A stretch of DNA of 64,000 nt from Nemertoderma westbladi. Lineage: Eukaryota; Xenacoelomorpha; Nemertodermatida; Nemertodermatidae. The stretch covers positions 1 through 64,000 of the forward strand of contig JAUCBJ010000498.1 of assembly GCA_032718475.1 (NCBI GenBank), written 5' to 3'. Under the pieces are notes generated by a model. The model was given only the letters and a program-made list of their open reading frames with translations. It did not search any database and was not told the origin of the DNA. Shown piece after piece: positions 10,501-22,059 of this stretch (its first letter is position 1; every line of letters begins with the position of its first letter). Made by a program: the position numbers and the translations under genes.

Positions 10501-11072
10501 TACCCACCCAGGTCTATTTGAAATAGGGTACAGTGAAATATGATAAATTTGCAACTTTGAGTATAGAAATAGAACCACATTGCTTAGGTACCCAACCAGA
10601 ATGGATGGTGGTTGGCGATGGTCGTTGGTGATATTTCAGATAGGAGTGGATTAACTTATTAAAAAACTATTTCAAGACATTCTGAAACAGACTGAGAGTA
10701 TCTGAGTTAGTACTTTCTACTATAAACAGTGCTATAGTGTCCCTACACTAGTCAAATGTTATTTGTTTAAAAGCAACAACCATGAACTCTTTAATTGAAT
10801 AATAACGCCGAATCTAATAATGATAATGTAAATAAACAATATAACATGACGATAATTTTTGAAGAGTTAGCTTGAACGACATCTAAAAACTAAAAACAGT
10901 GCATATTTAAAGGATCCAATGGAATGGACTTATTATACAGTAACAGTGATAAATTCATTCAAATAAAATTTACTTTCCCCTAGTTTTTAATTAGTTACAA
11001 GTTATTGTCTTTTTAATTACCACAGTTCATCAGTAGTTAGCATATAGGTATGTTCTAGTAACTATAAATGGT
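10501..11072. other. No gene seen
   Basis: The stretch is AT-rich DNA without coding potential or obvious repeats. It may include the decayed 5' part of the minus-strand LINE to its left. Confidence 0.3.
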
Positions 11073-11532
11073 CTCTAACTCTAACTGCTGGGGACACCAA
11101 ATTTCTGGATGGCACATTCACAAGAATGCTACGCCGGGTTCACTGTGCCAAGTACAATGCACACATCTCCAACCAGACACTATATAACATTGGAGGTGTC
11201 TCATTGGTTCCCCCAAGCTTGACACTAGAACAAAATCGCCTCCGCTTTGCAGGACATTGCTTTCGCCGTGCGGACCAGCCAGTGCATAATCTTGTACTTT
11301 GGCAGCCTCATGGAGTGAATAAGCATGGTGGACATCCCATGACTTTCTTGAGACGCATCTTAATGGACACTGGCCTTGAAGATGCGGATGATCTAGCAAA
11401 TGTCAAGGGAGATACGAAGTTGTGGCGGCGCAATTTCGTCGACAAGCAAGCCGGCATATCTTTCTTAATATATATGTAAAAAATATATATATAATGTAGC
11501 TGCAATGCAGCATACCGATCGTAGTAGTAGCC
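11073..11532 (+). mobile_element. LINE family A, 5'-truncated copy
   Basis: It starts abruptly within the codons for LTAEDTK (TCTAACTGCTGGGGACACC), runs through MLRRVHCAKYNAHISNQTLYNIGG to GDTKLWRRNFVDKQAG, and ends GCAATGCAGCATACCGATC followed by a (GTA)n tail. A short AT-repeat insertion (ATATATATGTAAAAAATATATATATAAT region) sits just before the 3' UTR. No RT catalytic motif is included. Confidence 0.85.
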
Positions 11533-11544
11533 CATATGTACAAA

Positions 11545-11880
11545 AACACTTATAGAAATGGCTGCTCGTTATTTTAATGATGGCTACTCATCTGTGCATT
11601 TATGTGTTCTGGATGACTCGAAGGTTTTCAACAGGATGCCATGATATACCACAGCTACAATTAATTAAACATGGAGTTCCGCTTTACATTGTTAGAATAA
11701 TTGCGTTTTGGTTATCCTAACAAACACTATGAGTTATAAGAAACTCCAAATTCTCTAATGCTTTTAGTGTCAGTGTCTAATGAGGTAAAGCAGGGTGGAG
11801 TCCTCCAGAGTTATTTTTCAATGTCTACATTGTTGTTGAAAACATTCCAAATTTTTAAATCAGTCTAGCTTACGAGTAAA
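11545..11880 (+). pseudogene. Decayed LINE RT fragment
   Basis: Translation across frames yields HLCVLDDSKVFNRM (motif A region), KHGVPLYIVRIIAF, then NEVKQGGVL and FFNVYIVVENI (motif B region). The order matches a LINE RT. Several frameshifts and stops mark it as old. It follows the LINE A tail directly. Confidence 0.6.
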
Positions 11881-12344
11881 AAGCAATATGAAGCACATAA
11901 AGTATGATTTGTTGAAGACTGGGTCAGTCAGTGAATTAGCGTATGGTCTCTAAGTGGTTTCTAAATGGTTTCTAAGGGGGCGGGGGAGATTATTCTATGT
12001 TATACAGGGTGTCCCATAAAATTTGTTACTACGCCCACGTACATATTATTATTATTATGTTTAATTTCGTGCAGGAACATTAATGTAAACATTATGTAGC
12101 ACCGCACAACTCTACTGTAGGCTACTACTGTATCTATAAACTAATATAAAGCAACTACAGTACCTAGCAGCTAGCACAATGTACTGTAAGAATGAGACGT
12201 TATTAATGGGCGCACCCAAAAAAAGAAAAGGAATGTAGAAACTATCGGCCATAAGTTAATAATGAAATACCAAAGTGTTCATAAATTGTATAGATTGAAA
12301 AGAGAATAGAGTACAAATTACTAATTGGATATAGGTTAGTTTTC
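11881..12344. other. No gene seen
   Basis: AT-rich DNA. It could contain the 3' UTR of the minus-strand LINE that ends at 12345. The string ACAGGGTGTCCCATAAAATTTG at about 12005 looks like a mariner-type terminal sequence, but I found no partner. Confidence 0.35.
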
Positions 12345-13480
12345 CTAGACCCCTAAAACAATATTCCAGCGAGATCTAAGCGTAGACATACCAATAGAGT
12401 TACAGGTACGAAGTATAGGATTTGAAGATATTGAAACACGATGTAACAGTGAAAAAATAGCAGTACGACAAATTGATTTAAAAGTATTGATACGGTTCAA
12501 ACAAAATAAGGTGTTGGCGTCTTCGGTACTACAATATGAAAATAATTGACGGAAAGCGTAATTGTAAGCTACCTTTAATCTACGTAAGGATTCAACACGA
12601 AACACAGACCATAGAGAACAACAGTATAAGTTATAACAATAAGTTTTGAAAATAATGGATTTTATAGGTAAAGAGCATTTATTAAACGTTCTGGCTAATT
12701 GATTACCACGACAATATAAGGTTGATTTCAAACGCTTAATGTCAGGTTCATCAGATAGGTTGCAACAGAGGGTATGCCCTAAGTAACAGTATTCTAGAAC
12801 ACAAGGGAGGATCATACCACAAAGGTATACGTCACCAGCTCGTCCATATTGTGAAGGGATAAAATACATACACTTTGATTTAACGAAATTAAACATAACA
12901 TCAAATTTAGCACCATAATCTTCACAAATTTTAAGTAAAGACCGTAAACCAAAAATACTGGGAGCCATTAAACTTAGATCATCGGCATACAATAGATGGT
13001 TGATTACAATATTACCAACCTTACAACCTGCAGGACATTTGTTCAATAAAATACTTAAGTCATTCAAGTATATGTTAAATAGAAGAGGAGAAAGCAAACT
13101 ACCCTGTCGTACACCATTACATACAGTGAAGGGTACGCTTGTTGCGCTGCCCCAACGTACCGCTAGCAATTGATTGGTATACCAAAAATATAGTAAACGA
13201 ATTACACCGAGGGGAACTTTAAGATAAATTAACTTTTTAAAAAGTTTTACATAATTAACACGGTCGAATGCCTTAGAAGCATCCAAAAAAGCTGTAAAAG
13301 CAGGGGTGTCTCTAGATACAAAATAATGGACTGTCTCTTTAAATGCAAAAATACAGGTTTCAGTACCAAGACCGGGTTGAAATCCAAACTGGTTCGGCGT
13401 GATATTCACACAATTCGTAATTAGCATAAGGAAGCAAAGTATCAACTCGAAAGGATTATAAAAACATAGGAGAAGATTTT
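12345..13480 (-). pseudogene. LINE reverse transcriptase, intact RT core, 5'-truncated
   Basis: An open frame of about 366 codons (13445-12345, open a little further to 13480) carries the complete RT palm: NQFGFQPGLGTETCIFAFKE, AFLDASKAFDRVNY (motif A), GVRQGSLLSPLLFNIYLNDL (motif B) and LLYADDLSLMA (motif C, YADD, both Asp present), then YCYLGHTL and the thumb-side C-terminus IIFKTYCYNLYCCSLW to the stop. It has no RNase H and no restriction-like endonuclease. The N-terminal endonuclease and RT fingers are missing. A minus-strand endonuclease piece of fitting type lies at 15060-14673, beyond the satellite element, and may be the other half of this copy. Confidence 0.85.
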
Positions 13481-13489
13481 CCCGGAAAA

Positions 13490-14664
13490 CGTTAACCCTC
13501 TAGCGGGAGACTGGGTAACTGAAGAAGGAAGGATTAGTTTCCCTACAAAGCCACAGCCTATGGTCTATTACATATCTACCAAGTTTCCGATTGACGGATC
13601 ATAAATAACGAAATGTTGGAAGGTTTTCACTTTCATACATTTAGCCCTCTAGCGGCATATTAAAGAACTACGGATCGATCACCTTCCTCACAAAGACGAG
13701 GCATGTGGTCTAGTACATACCGGTACTGTATATTCCAAAATTCAGCTTAAATAGATTAAGATCAAGGAATTCGCAAAGGTTATCACTTTCCTACATTTCG
13801 CCCTCTAGCGGCAGACTCGAAAACTCCGGACCGATTACTGTCCACACAAAGACTTAGGATGTCTTCTAGTACATATATGACAAGTTTCAGCGTAATCAGA
13901 TCATAAACAACTAAATGGAAGAATAATTTCACATTCGGGACATTTCGCCCTCTAGCGGCAGACTGGAGAACTGCAGACAGATTAGCCTCCTTTGAAATTT
14001 ACAGCTAATGGTCTAGTACATACTTCCCAAGTTTCAGCTTAAACGGATTAAAAGCAAAGAAATGGGTGGCCATTTAATGTTTAGACATGTGGCCCTCTAG
14101 CGGGAGACTGGAAAACTTCGGACCGATTACAATCCACACAAAGACTCAGGATGTCATCTAGTACATATATGACAAGTTTCAGCGTAATCAGATCATAAAC
14201 AACTAAATGGAAGAATAATTTCACATTCGGGACATTTCGCCCTCTAGCGGCAGACTGGAGAACTGCAGACAGATTAGCCTCCTTTGAAATTTACAGCTAA
14301 TGGTCTAGTACATACTTCCCAAGTTTCAGCTTAAACGGATTAAAAGCAAAGAAATGGGTGGCCATTTAATGTTTAGACATGTGGCCCTCTAGCGGGAGAC
14401 CATTGCACTGATGGTGTCTGAAAGTCTCTCAAAAATCTCAACTTTTGCTTATATTGATACCTACAAATTTTCAACTTGGCAGCTTTAAATCCGACAAAGT
14501 TATTAGCATGTCAAAATCGTAACGACGACGACAACGACGACGACGACAACGACGACGACGACAACGACGACGACGACGACGACGACAACTATTTGCATAA
14601 ATTGACCCACCCCCTAACAGTGTCAATTCGCTAAGGCTCCGCCAACTTCGTGGCTCGCCCCACA
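13490..14664 (-). mobile_element. Satellite-bearing element (DINE-1/Helentron- or pearl-like), minus orientation
   Basis: Read on the minus strand it begins TGTGGGGCGAGCCACGAAG (14664 leftwards), then GTTGGCGGAGCCTTAGCG, a (GTC)n microsatellite at about 14578-14518, a unique piece (TTTTGACATGCTAATAAC), and seven satellite monomers. The first about 370 bases match the element at 33163 almost exactly. The expected 3' end (CGTGCTGCGCGAAGG) is absent, so the copy is 3'-truncated at the LINE border near 13490. There is no ORF longer than the poly-Arg artefact of the microsatellite; it is non-autonomous. The class assignment rests on architecture only. Confidence 0.6.
13497..14400 (-). repeat. About 145-bp satellite array, 7 monomers, each with a CTCF-like word
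   Basis: CCCTCTAGCGG recurs at about 13497, 13656, 13800, 13947, 14092, 14238 and 14383, giving steps near 145-159 bp. Monomers alternate in type, and a two-monomer unit of about 290 bp is repeated nearly exactly (13853 onwards and 14143 onwards), a higher-order repeat. On the minus strand each monomer reads CCGCTAGAGGGC or CCCGCTAGAGGGC. Confidence 0.85.
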
Positions 14665-14672
14665 ATGAACAT

Positions 14673-15060
14673 CACAGCAGATTATACTATCGAGAGGCAG
14701 AATCAAGTTGGAAAGATAGTCATTAACTTGATTTGTATAATTAAAAATGTTATTGGGCAATGCCTTGCTCCAATTAGGTACCGCCGTAAACTTGGGCTCA
14801 CGATCAGCACAGCAGTGCTCCACTGAGCCCATGTTTATGTTGGTATCCATAGAAACCGGTATATGATCACTACCTACCAAATTATATAAAAGCGAAATTT
14901 TAGATATAGAGGTATGAAAATCGTTACTAGAAATAATGTGATCAAGCCACGAGACAGAACCGTGGGCTGAACTAATAAATGAGAAGGAATCAGTGGGTAA
15001 TACAATTTTGTCTGAAAATGTAAGACCTGAAAAATTACAAAAATATATAATTTTATCTAT
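14673..15060 (-). pseudogene. LINE apurinic-type endonuclease fragment
   Basis: Minus-strand translation shows FSDKIVLPTDSFSFISSAHG, SVSWLDHIIS and LVGSDHIPVSM. WLDHIIS and SDH are the late APE-domain motifs, including the catalytic His. It then runs to LSNLILPLDSIICCDVHC, where the satellite element begins. Orientation agrees with the RT at 13480-12345, so they may be two parts of one LINE; about 200 residues between the domains are missing. Confidence 0.7.
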
Positions 15061-15079
15061 TTGAATTTAAAGTTATAGC

Positions 15080-16363
15080 AATCTAAATTATAGAAAGTTA
15101 TATCAATTTGAAGCCAATATTCTAACTTAGATTTTGGTCTGTGTTTGGAGTCACAACTTTGCCATGGAAACAGGATACATCCAATTGAATTCAAAAGCCA
15201 GATTTTATACATTTGTAATAGAAGCTTCGAGGCCGATTAAATAGGAAATGCGCTATTTGGACGATACATGGTCATGAAGAATGCTTGATTGTTATGAAAG
15301 ATTAAAATTCGAGGAACGCATCAAGTTTATTTATTTTTTTTATTTATTTTATTACAATTTATTTTGTGCCAATATTTAACATAGTAATCCAATGTCCGTT
15401 AAAATGACAGTCCAAATAATTTCTAACAATAAAGTCAGAGTGGCGGTGCACCATCTTGCTGGAACACAATATCGCTATGATGGATTCCTAACTCATGGAC
15501 AAAAAATCTAAGTTTAAATTTTGAAGATATCAAATCTAAATAACTGGCACTTGTAACAGTTGGTGTATCTAAAAGGTATAGACCAATTAATCGTGTGCGA
15601 GTATAGCTGCCCATACAGTGACCTTTGGTGAGTCGCGAGATTTTTCAGCGATTGGGTGTTGGTTTTCCTTTCCCCTCTTTTTAGACTCATCACTAAAAAA
15701 TACCTTGGATAAGTCCTTAGATTCTAGAAAGTTCAATATCTGGGCCGCGAATATGTTGAATTTCATGTAGGAGCTGAATTTTGTGAGGTTTAAATTTGAG
15801 TTTCTTAACAACTCTTTGAATACTGCTACGACTGCAGCTTAATGATAGTGATGTGATGCCCGTCTCAGTGATGTCTTGGGATTTTGGATATAATGGGCCT
15901 CAATGATATCTCTTGAAACACGAATGCGTCTTCTTCCTGACCCATTTTTCTGGTGAAACCGGATTCGGATGAAAGTTTTTTTTAAAGAATCTTAAAATTT
16001 CAGCGTATTTAGGAAGACGCTGATTTGGAAATTTGTGTCCAAGTGCACTAGCTGTCAGTTTGGGCGACTTAGTTTCAAAACACGTTTTTATAATAAAAAC
16101 TTTCTCTTCACCAGAGAGCATGATTCCAACTTTAAACACAAGAGTAAACCAAAATGCTAGCTAGCCTTATTTCCATAGTGACACTAACTTTCTCATAAAA
16201 TAATTACCCGCAAAAGCATAGAACGTTCATCTACGAATGTATACAATCTGGCTTTTGAATTCAATTGGTTGTATCTTGTTTCCATAACAACGTTGTGACT
16301 CCAAACACAGACCAAAATCTAAGTTAGAAAATTGTCTTTAAATTGATATAAAAACTTAGATTA
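15080..16363 (-). mobile_element. Tc1/mariner-like element with long inverted repeats and a broken transposase
   Basis: About 130-bp terminal inverted repeats flank the element: TATATCAATTTGAAGCCAAT...TCTAACTTAGATTTTGGTCT on the left and its inverse on the right. Inside, the minus strand encodes MLSGEEKVFIIKTCFETKSP (N-terminal helix-turn-helix, from 16101), FLESKDLSKVFFSDES (first catalytic Asp region), SPKVTVWAAI, and then, past a stop, RLIGLYLLDTP, and FQQDGAPPH with the second catalytic Asp. The third acidic residue region is lost. Several frameshifts and stops are present, so it is dead. It is about 1.28 kb, usual for this superfamily. Confidence 0.85.
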
Positions 16364-16599
16364 TATCCAAAATGTATTTATTCCTTTTAATAAATTACAT
16401 AGACTATATTATATTAATATAATGGATTAATAATGGAAGATTATACCGTCTAGTCAGTTTAATATACATAAATCACAAAATAACAGTTTAATAAAACAGG
16501 TTAACAAAACAAATTGGTTAAAAATCGATAATATTAAAATCGATATTATAAAAACACGATTATTCGGTTTTAATCCCCCACCCACATCCCAGCGCCGTC

Positions 16600-18620
16600 A
16601 TGCAGCCGCCATTACTTCCACCCACCCCTCAGACACAGACCCACTGCCTAGACAAAAGCGATGGAGTTGCAGCAGTTGCAGCGCATATGTCAAACAACAC
16701 CTCCCTCTGCTGCTCCCGCACTCCATGGACAACTAGGTCAGTCCTGACCGCTGCATCTCCCAAGTACTGCCCCTCATGCAACAATACCTCCCGCCTCATG
16801 GCACTCTCCCCCCATACCTTCGCACACCACGTTCCTACCACATCCATCATCTCGTCATGCAAATGAATGACGAGTCCACCCCTAAGGCAATTGAGGGCAT
16901 GGACTACCGTAAACTCAGCGCCACTGCCGTCGCAATGGGAGAGGAGGAGTGGACAGGTGTATCCGTTGTGGAGGCACAATGTGTCTCTAAATGTCTTGGC
17001 TGCAGGTCGGTTTGGTGGACCTTGGATGGCGTCACACATAGCCGAGCTTCAGTTGTATCTACACCTTGCGCTGTCTCTCTAAATTCATCCGCTCCAACAC
17101 CTGAGTCTGCACCTCTGCAGCCCTCATCCTCCACTTTACGATTCCGGTGGGTGATGTCCTGTAGCTGAGAGACGTAGTCCATGATAGAAAAGGAGAGTCC
17201 TCCAGGAGTGCAGAGGCGATAGCCGCTGTCCCCTTCTTACACATCTGGAATGCCGTAGAATCGTGTCTCTGAGCCCCATTGGAGCCCCCCCCCCCCCGCC
17301 CATAGTGGACAGGCTGAAGTAGCAACTCTGTATGCGGTACAGGAACTCCGAAAAGGGCGGTCATTCGTTATCGCCACTAGGGATAAACCTTCGCTGCATC
17401 CGCTACGATCTCGGTATGAGACACCAATTGCTTTACTTTATCATCCAAGTAGGAGATGCATTCGGAATCTGCACCCATGAACGAACCCCCCAAGGAACCA
17501 CCAACCTGCAACTATGTTTGTTCTCTTCTTTCAATCATAGTGGAACGAATCATTCTCAAGGATGCATTTTCTCTCAAGGATGCTTTTCCTTGCATACAAC
17601 TAAAATACATTTGTCAGGTGTGGGGAAGTAACCGAGCAAGGGGTCATGGAGGCATAAAGAGGAGAATCAACTCGCAACAGACTCGAACAAACCCAACCAC
17701 GAGGAGTCATCGGTATACCAACTCTGAATATTGGTGTTGGCCACGCATTGGACGACAGTTACCACAGCACCCTGGGCCTCTGAGGGTTCCATACCAGCCA
17801 AAATTCCTGGAGGCAGAGCGGGATTATGCTAAAACGGATCTGTATCGAATACATGAGGCTCATCCATTGAAATGACCTCGTCCCCTCATGATTGGTTAAC
17901 TGTAGACACTGGATCTACCTTGAACCAGTGTATAAGTGGTATTGTAGCAGCAGCGTACATCTGCACTGCCAGGGGGTTTCCCTGTGTACTTCCCCCTGGC
18001 TCCAGATTGGCTGGGAGTCGTAATGAATGTAGAGTGCGGAGTGTCCCTTGTAGCAGTTAAAGGGGTACTGCGAACATCGAGGCCAGAGCATCCAGGCGTG
18101 CCATAAGGCCGGACCCCAGGCAATGATATTAATCTTGTTGCTTGCATCTACTAGTAATGCACGGTCTTCCCCCTGTAACTGATCTCCTCATTGAGTGTGT
18201 GAATCGCACCCTCCATTCCAGCTTTTTAGCTAGCTCTTATTTGCTCCACCATCCCTGCGAGTTCAATTAAATCGTCGCAAGTCACATGGCCATACACTTC
18301 GCTATTAGCCATGAAAATGCTCTAAGGCTCTTAGGGCGCGAATCTGTTCCCAGTGAACTATTGTGTTGGCTAACTGCGTTGTCATAACAACCACCATTTG
18401 GCGCAGCCAATGCAGTGACTCCTACTGCCATGTTTTAGGAGAAGGTCAGCCCAACAGTTGGCATCACCACCTAATGAACTAGCGCCGCCGCAGATATGGT
18501 GGCTAATTTGCTCAACTGTAATAGCAGTGTCGATGTCTGGAATCCTCATTAACCCCATGAAAACTTCCTTATCCAACACTATTTCAGCCGGATGCTTTTC
18601 ACATAGGATGTCTTTCACAG
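16600..18620 (-). pseudogene. Old retroelement ORF: RT followed by CCHC/PD-D-type endonuclease-like domain
   Basis: From right to left on the minus strand: ILCEKHPAEIVLD and GGASSLGGDANCWADLL (RT N-terminal region), then DASNKINIIAWGPAL, TQGNPLAVQMYAAATIPLI (motif B) and WYTDDSS (motif C, YADD changed to YTDD), then KTFRDTLCLHNGYTCPLL, CDGSGAEFTVVHALNCLRGG (a zinc-finger CxxCG...H...C with one Cys changed to Ser) and DLVVHGVREQQREVLFDI (candidate PD-D endonuclease core). I recognise the order from widespread invertebrate RT proteins, with a layout like R2/NeSL-type LINEs. Many frameshifts. Base composition is clearly richer in G+C than the neighbours. The clade is uncertain. Confidence 0.6.
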
Positions 18621-19720
18621 AAACCCCTGTGTCCCATCCGGCTGCTGGCTGCTGCGGTCTAATAGGCTGCAGGATGTGTGCTCCATTAGGAAGCCAACAG
18701 CCGACCTAATCTTTCCTTGCAGCATTAGGTGGCCGAACACCCTATATATGTGTCCCCTGTCATCATTGTGTCCCCCCCAGAAAATGTAATCAGTCTATGG
18801 CACACCAGCCATCGAACTTCAGTGGAGGACTGCACAGCACATCCCTATCGCATTGAAGAGATACTGCTATGAGAACTAGCGGTTTATCGGATGGTGGATC
18901 CCAACTCGCAACTGCCTCCAGCTCCTCGGCAACAGGATTGCCTCTAGGAACGCCATAGTGTCACTGTCACAAGGTCGCTAATTTAGATTGGTAAGTATGT
19001 CATTCCTCATATGTTGTGGGATTCGCCTGGAGATTGTAGTAAAGGAGCACCGAATGCTTCCTTCATTTTGCATTGACTGGACTGGGTTCTTTGATGGGTT
19101 GACGCAGACCAGGGAGTGCCATTGTTGATCACAATATACAAGACATCTGTCTTAGTTCTGGGCATTAACATAACATCTGGATCATTGGAAGTGTTGGGTC
19201 CATTTAAATTGCATCATGTCCCACATATGGGCATGCATCAACTCAATAGAGTCATACCCTCTACCCGTCTTCCCTCATACCCTCTTCCTCTCCATGCAGC
19301 ATAAAGTGCCACCTGTTGTGGCTGCAAAGCCTCTCTTACTAAGGGCATACATCTGATTCTGTATCTAGGACACCCTTGTCCTGGGTTAAGGATAAGGACC
19401 CATATTCTCGGCTGCAGGTGTATATGGCCAGATCAGGCAGATGGTAACCCACAAATGGCTGGTCAAGAGTAGAGTGCTATCATCTCCAATTTGTGTTCAC
19501 TCCAGACTTCAATGCGACCTGCGTCTGGCAGCAAGTGTACAGTGCATGGCCCAACAGATGAGCTGCATAGCCAATGTATTTCACTTCTACCTATGTCGTT
19601 CCTAGAAGTGAGAATGATTTATAATATCTATTAGCCATGTAATGAGGCGGTGACCTCTTTGAATCAGGCATTGAATTTGCCAAAGTTGGTCCAATCGAAG
19701 TGAAAATATTATTAAAAGTA
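18621..19720 (-). other. GC-richer DNA, probable 5' part of the retroelement
   Basis: No motif is recognisable. The composition matches the RT relic to its left and drops sharply after about 19720, so the whole 16.6-19.7 kb block probably entered together. Confidence 0.35.
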
Positions 19721-21117
19721 GTTACAATACTCGGGGGTTCGGATGTACTTGTGCTACAGTAAAGTTTTTTTTGGAACGAACAATTTTTTAGATTTTGTAT
19801 AATTGTATGTCATGACTCCCAAATTGATCCACAAATAACAATTTTTGAGCATTACGATACATTATTTTACTTTATATTATTATATTATTATATTTTATAT
19901 ATTATTATATAATATATTATTTATTATTATTATTTACTTATATATATTTATATTATTTAATACATTTGATTACGTGATCTGTCAGCTTTTTAGATACCAA
20001 TTTTGTACTTAAATGTTTCCAACAAAATTATAATCACACAAGGAATCACTTCCCACCTTCTCATTATATATATATAAAAGTAATTCATTTTTTTACACAA
20101 AGGTGGGGTTTGTTAAGAAAGAGTAAAATTGTTGTCTGATAGAAAATGTTTAATGATAGAAAATGTTTACTGATATATTTTTTTGTTAAGGATTAGTAAA
20201 GATATTGTCTGTCAATGTAGTATAATTGATGCATTGTGTGTCAATAATGAATTAATTAGGCAATAAAGCATTAATTAGCGCAGCAGTGTCTCATGGAATC
20301 AATATTTAATGCAACTCAATAAAGCAATTGTTAGTACCGTTTATCAATAAAGCTATAATTAGTAGTACAGCTGCATATAAAAAAAAATATAGTACAGCAA
20401 AGTGTCAATAGATAAAGCAATAATTAATACAACTGTATGTCAATGAATCAATAACCAGAGTAGCAAAGTGCAACAGTTCTTCATAGTCTCTCTTATATTT
20501 CCAAGAAGTGCTAAGAACCGAGAGAAAGCCGCCCCAATATTAGATTATAACAACAACATTTCCATTGGGTAAGAAAGTGGAGAAGAGCCAGGCCCGACTC
20601 TCAATTTTTTAGTTTATATTACGCGATCAATTTTCACTCATCTCGTCATGAACACAACATGTATGTAAACGTTTGATAAATTTGTTGGCTATGCGTTTGC
20701 GGCTGTTTGGGCGGGGTGTGGTAGGCCTACACTTTTCACACTGAAACATTTTGGTTGTGAAATGTTCAGGGCACAGCGATCAGAGATATTTCATATATAT
20801 TTTATTATGAGAGGAAGAAGAACATACAACGTTATTTACTATATTATATGTAACGAAATAATTGTTTTTGGGTTTGGAAGCCTCCCCAAAGAGTTGATAT
20901 ACGATTATATTTAAAATTATTTCCATGGTCATGGTCATTCACCCGTCTTTAGTTAGAAATTTGTTTGCATGAAAGACAGTTTAGTTTGGTTTTTACTGAT
21001 TATTATCTCTTATCTGACTGGGGTAATAATAAAGGATAGGATAAATGGAAGCAAAGTGTGACAGTAACAAATATTTCCCCGTCACCCTAGCATGTCTTAA
21101 GTATACGATATCTAAAA
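19721..21117. other. AT-rich DNA with TAT-type microsatellite and degenerate short repeats
   Basis: There is a TAT/ATT microsatellite at about 19860-19960. Between about 20200 and 20470 the phrase TCAATAAAGCAATAATTA recurs in altered form about every 60 bases, an old short-period repeat. I see no gene. Confidence 0.45.
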
Positions 21118-21166
21118 GGGGGAAGTTTGGATTCACTGCATAAATGCAGTTCACCAAACTTCCCCC
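21118..21166. repeat. Nested perfect hairpin
   Basis: GGGGGAAGTTTGG (21118-21130) pairs perfectly with CCAAACTTCCCCC (21154-21166). The loop itself holds ACTGCAT-aa-ATGCAGT (21135-21150). Together they form a two-tier stem. ACTTCCCCCTTCCCCC follows just downstream and could compete for the G-rich arm. Confidence 0.75.
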
Positions 21167-21986
21167 GAATGCACACTGTAACTTCCCCCTTCCCCCAAAT
21201 ATCCACTGTTAAATTAATTTGAAGCGATATAATAAGTACAAAATTGTGCGAGTTTTTTATTGTGTAGTCCATTTGTTATTTGATTTCTATTTATTGTTTA
21301 AAGTGCATTTAATATCACACTGGTTTTTTAGAATATTACAACCTTATGTTTTATTTATTAACCCAATCGAAGCCTTAATAAGGGCCGCTTATTTGTACGC
21401 ATATCCCTAATGCGCTCAGTATGAGCCAAACAACATATTAATATGAAAATAAAGTATCTGCAAAGAAAAGAACCCAATGCTATATAATTTGACCTTATTA
21501 AAAAATTTGCACTTTTGCACACTTATTTGTACAAGTGCACTTCAGCAGATCGTAATGGTGGTTCTTATTTAACAAACTTATGTTTATCCTCGACCGATCT
21601 ACGATGGAGTATGATCAAGTGTCAGTCACTAAAAGTGTAAAAAATCTAATTTAATAAATCGCGACATTTGCGATTTTGGACCATATTCATGGGCATTTTA
21701 AGTCACTTTATATACATAAAAAGTTAAACAAATGTTACGATTATAGTTAGAAATCACTCCAAACTACATTTTAATCCAAAAAATAACATTCTACGATGAA
21801 TGGAACTGGAAATAATAGTGTTTGAAATATCGAAAAAATGTGTACTTTTTAAGTGCATTATGCACTAAGTGCACATGCGTTTTCCCAAGTTGTATCCTAT
21901 TTCACAAAAGTTTCCGATGAAACGGCCCAGTAGAACAGAAGTTATTGATGTTTAAAAATAATCACTCGAAAATTTCAAATTCTCTT
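21167..21986. other. No gene seen
   Basis: AT-rich DNA. It contains a cluster of GTGCACTT/AAGTGCA words (about 21500-21560 and 21845-21875). Confidence 0.3.
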
Positions 21987-22059
21987 GGTCACGTAGTCTA
22001 GTGGTAATCAATCACGTTAACGATACTTAAGTTCGTGGGTTCGAAACCCAAAATGACCA
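21987..22059 (+). tRNA. tRNA-like sequence (pseudo-tRNA or SINE head)
   Basis: Exactly 73 bases. It has an A-box-like TAGTCTAGTGGTA, a perfect B box (GGTTCGAAACC) inside a TPsiC arm GTGGGTTCGAAACCC, and 5' GGTCA pairing with TGACC before a discriminator A. The acceptor stem loses its last two pairs and the anticodon arm does not fold into a standard 5-bp stem with a 7-base loop, so no anticodon is assigned. A poly-A run follows after about 20 bases. It could be a decayed tRNA gene or the head of a tRNA-derived SINE. Confidence 0.4.

Noticed and set aside
11118-11399. Antisense frame with CRNVSRKSWDVHHAY-like sequence, also at 28522-28773
   Set aside because: It is the reverse strand of LINE A coding sequence and appears wherever LINE A does.
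14471-14665. 64-codon Arg-rich frame (and its twin at 33159-33365)
   Set aside because: The poly-Arg part is the (GTC/GAC)n microsatellite of the satellite element. Two copies are alike only because the element is repeated.
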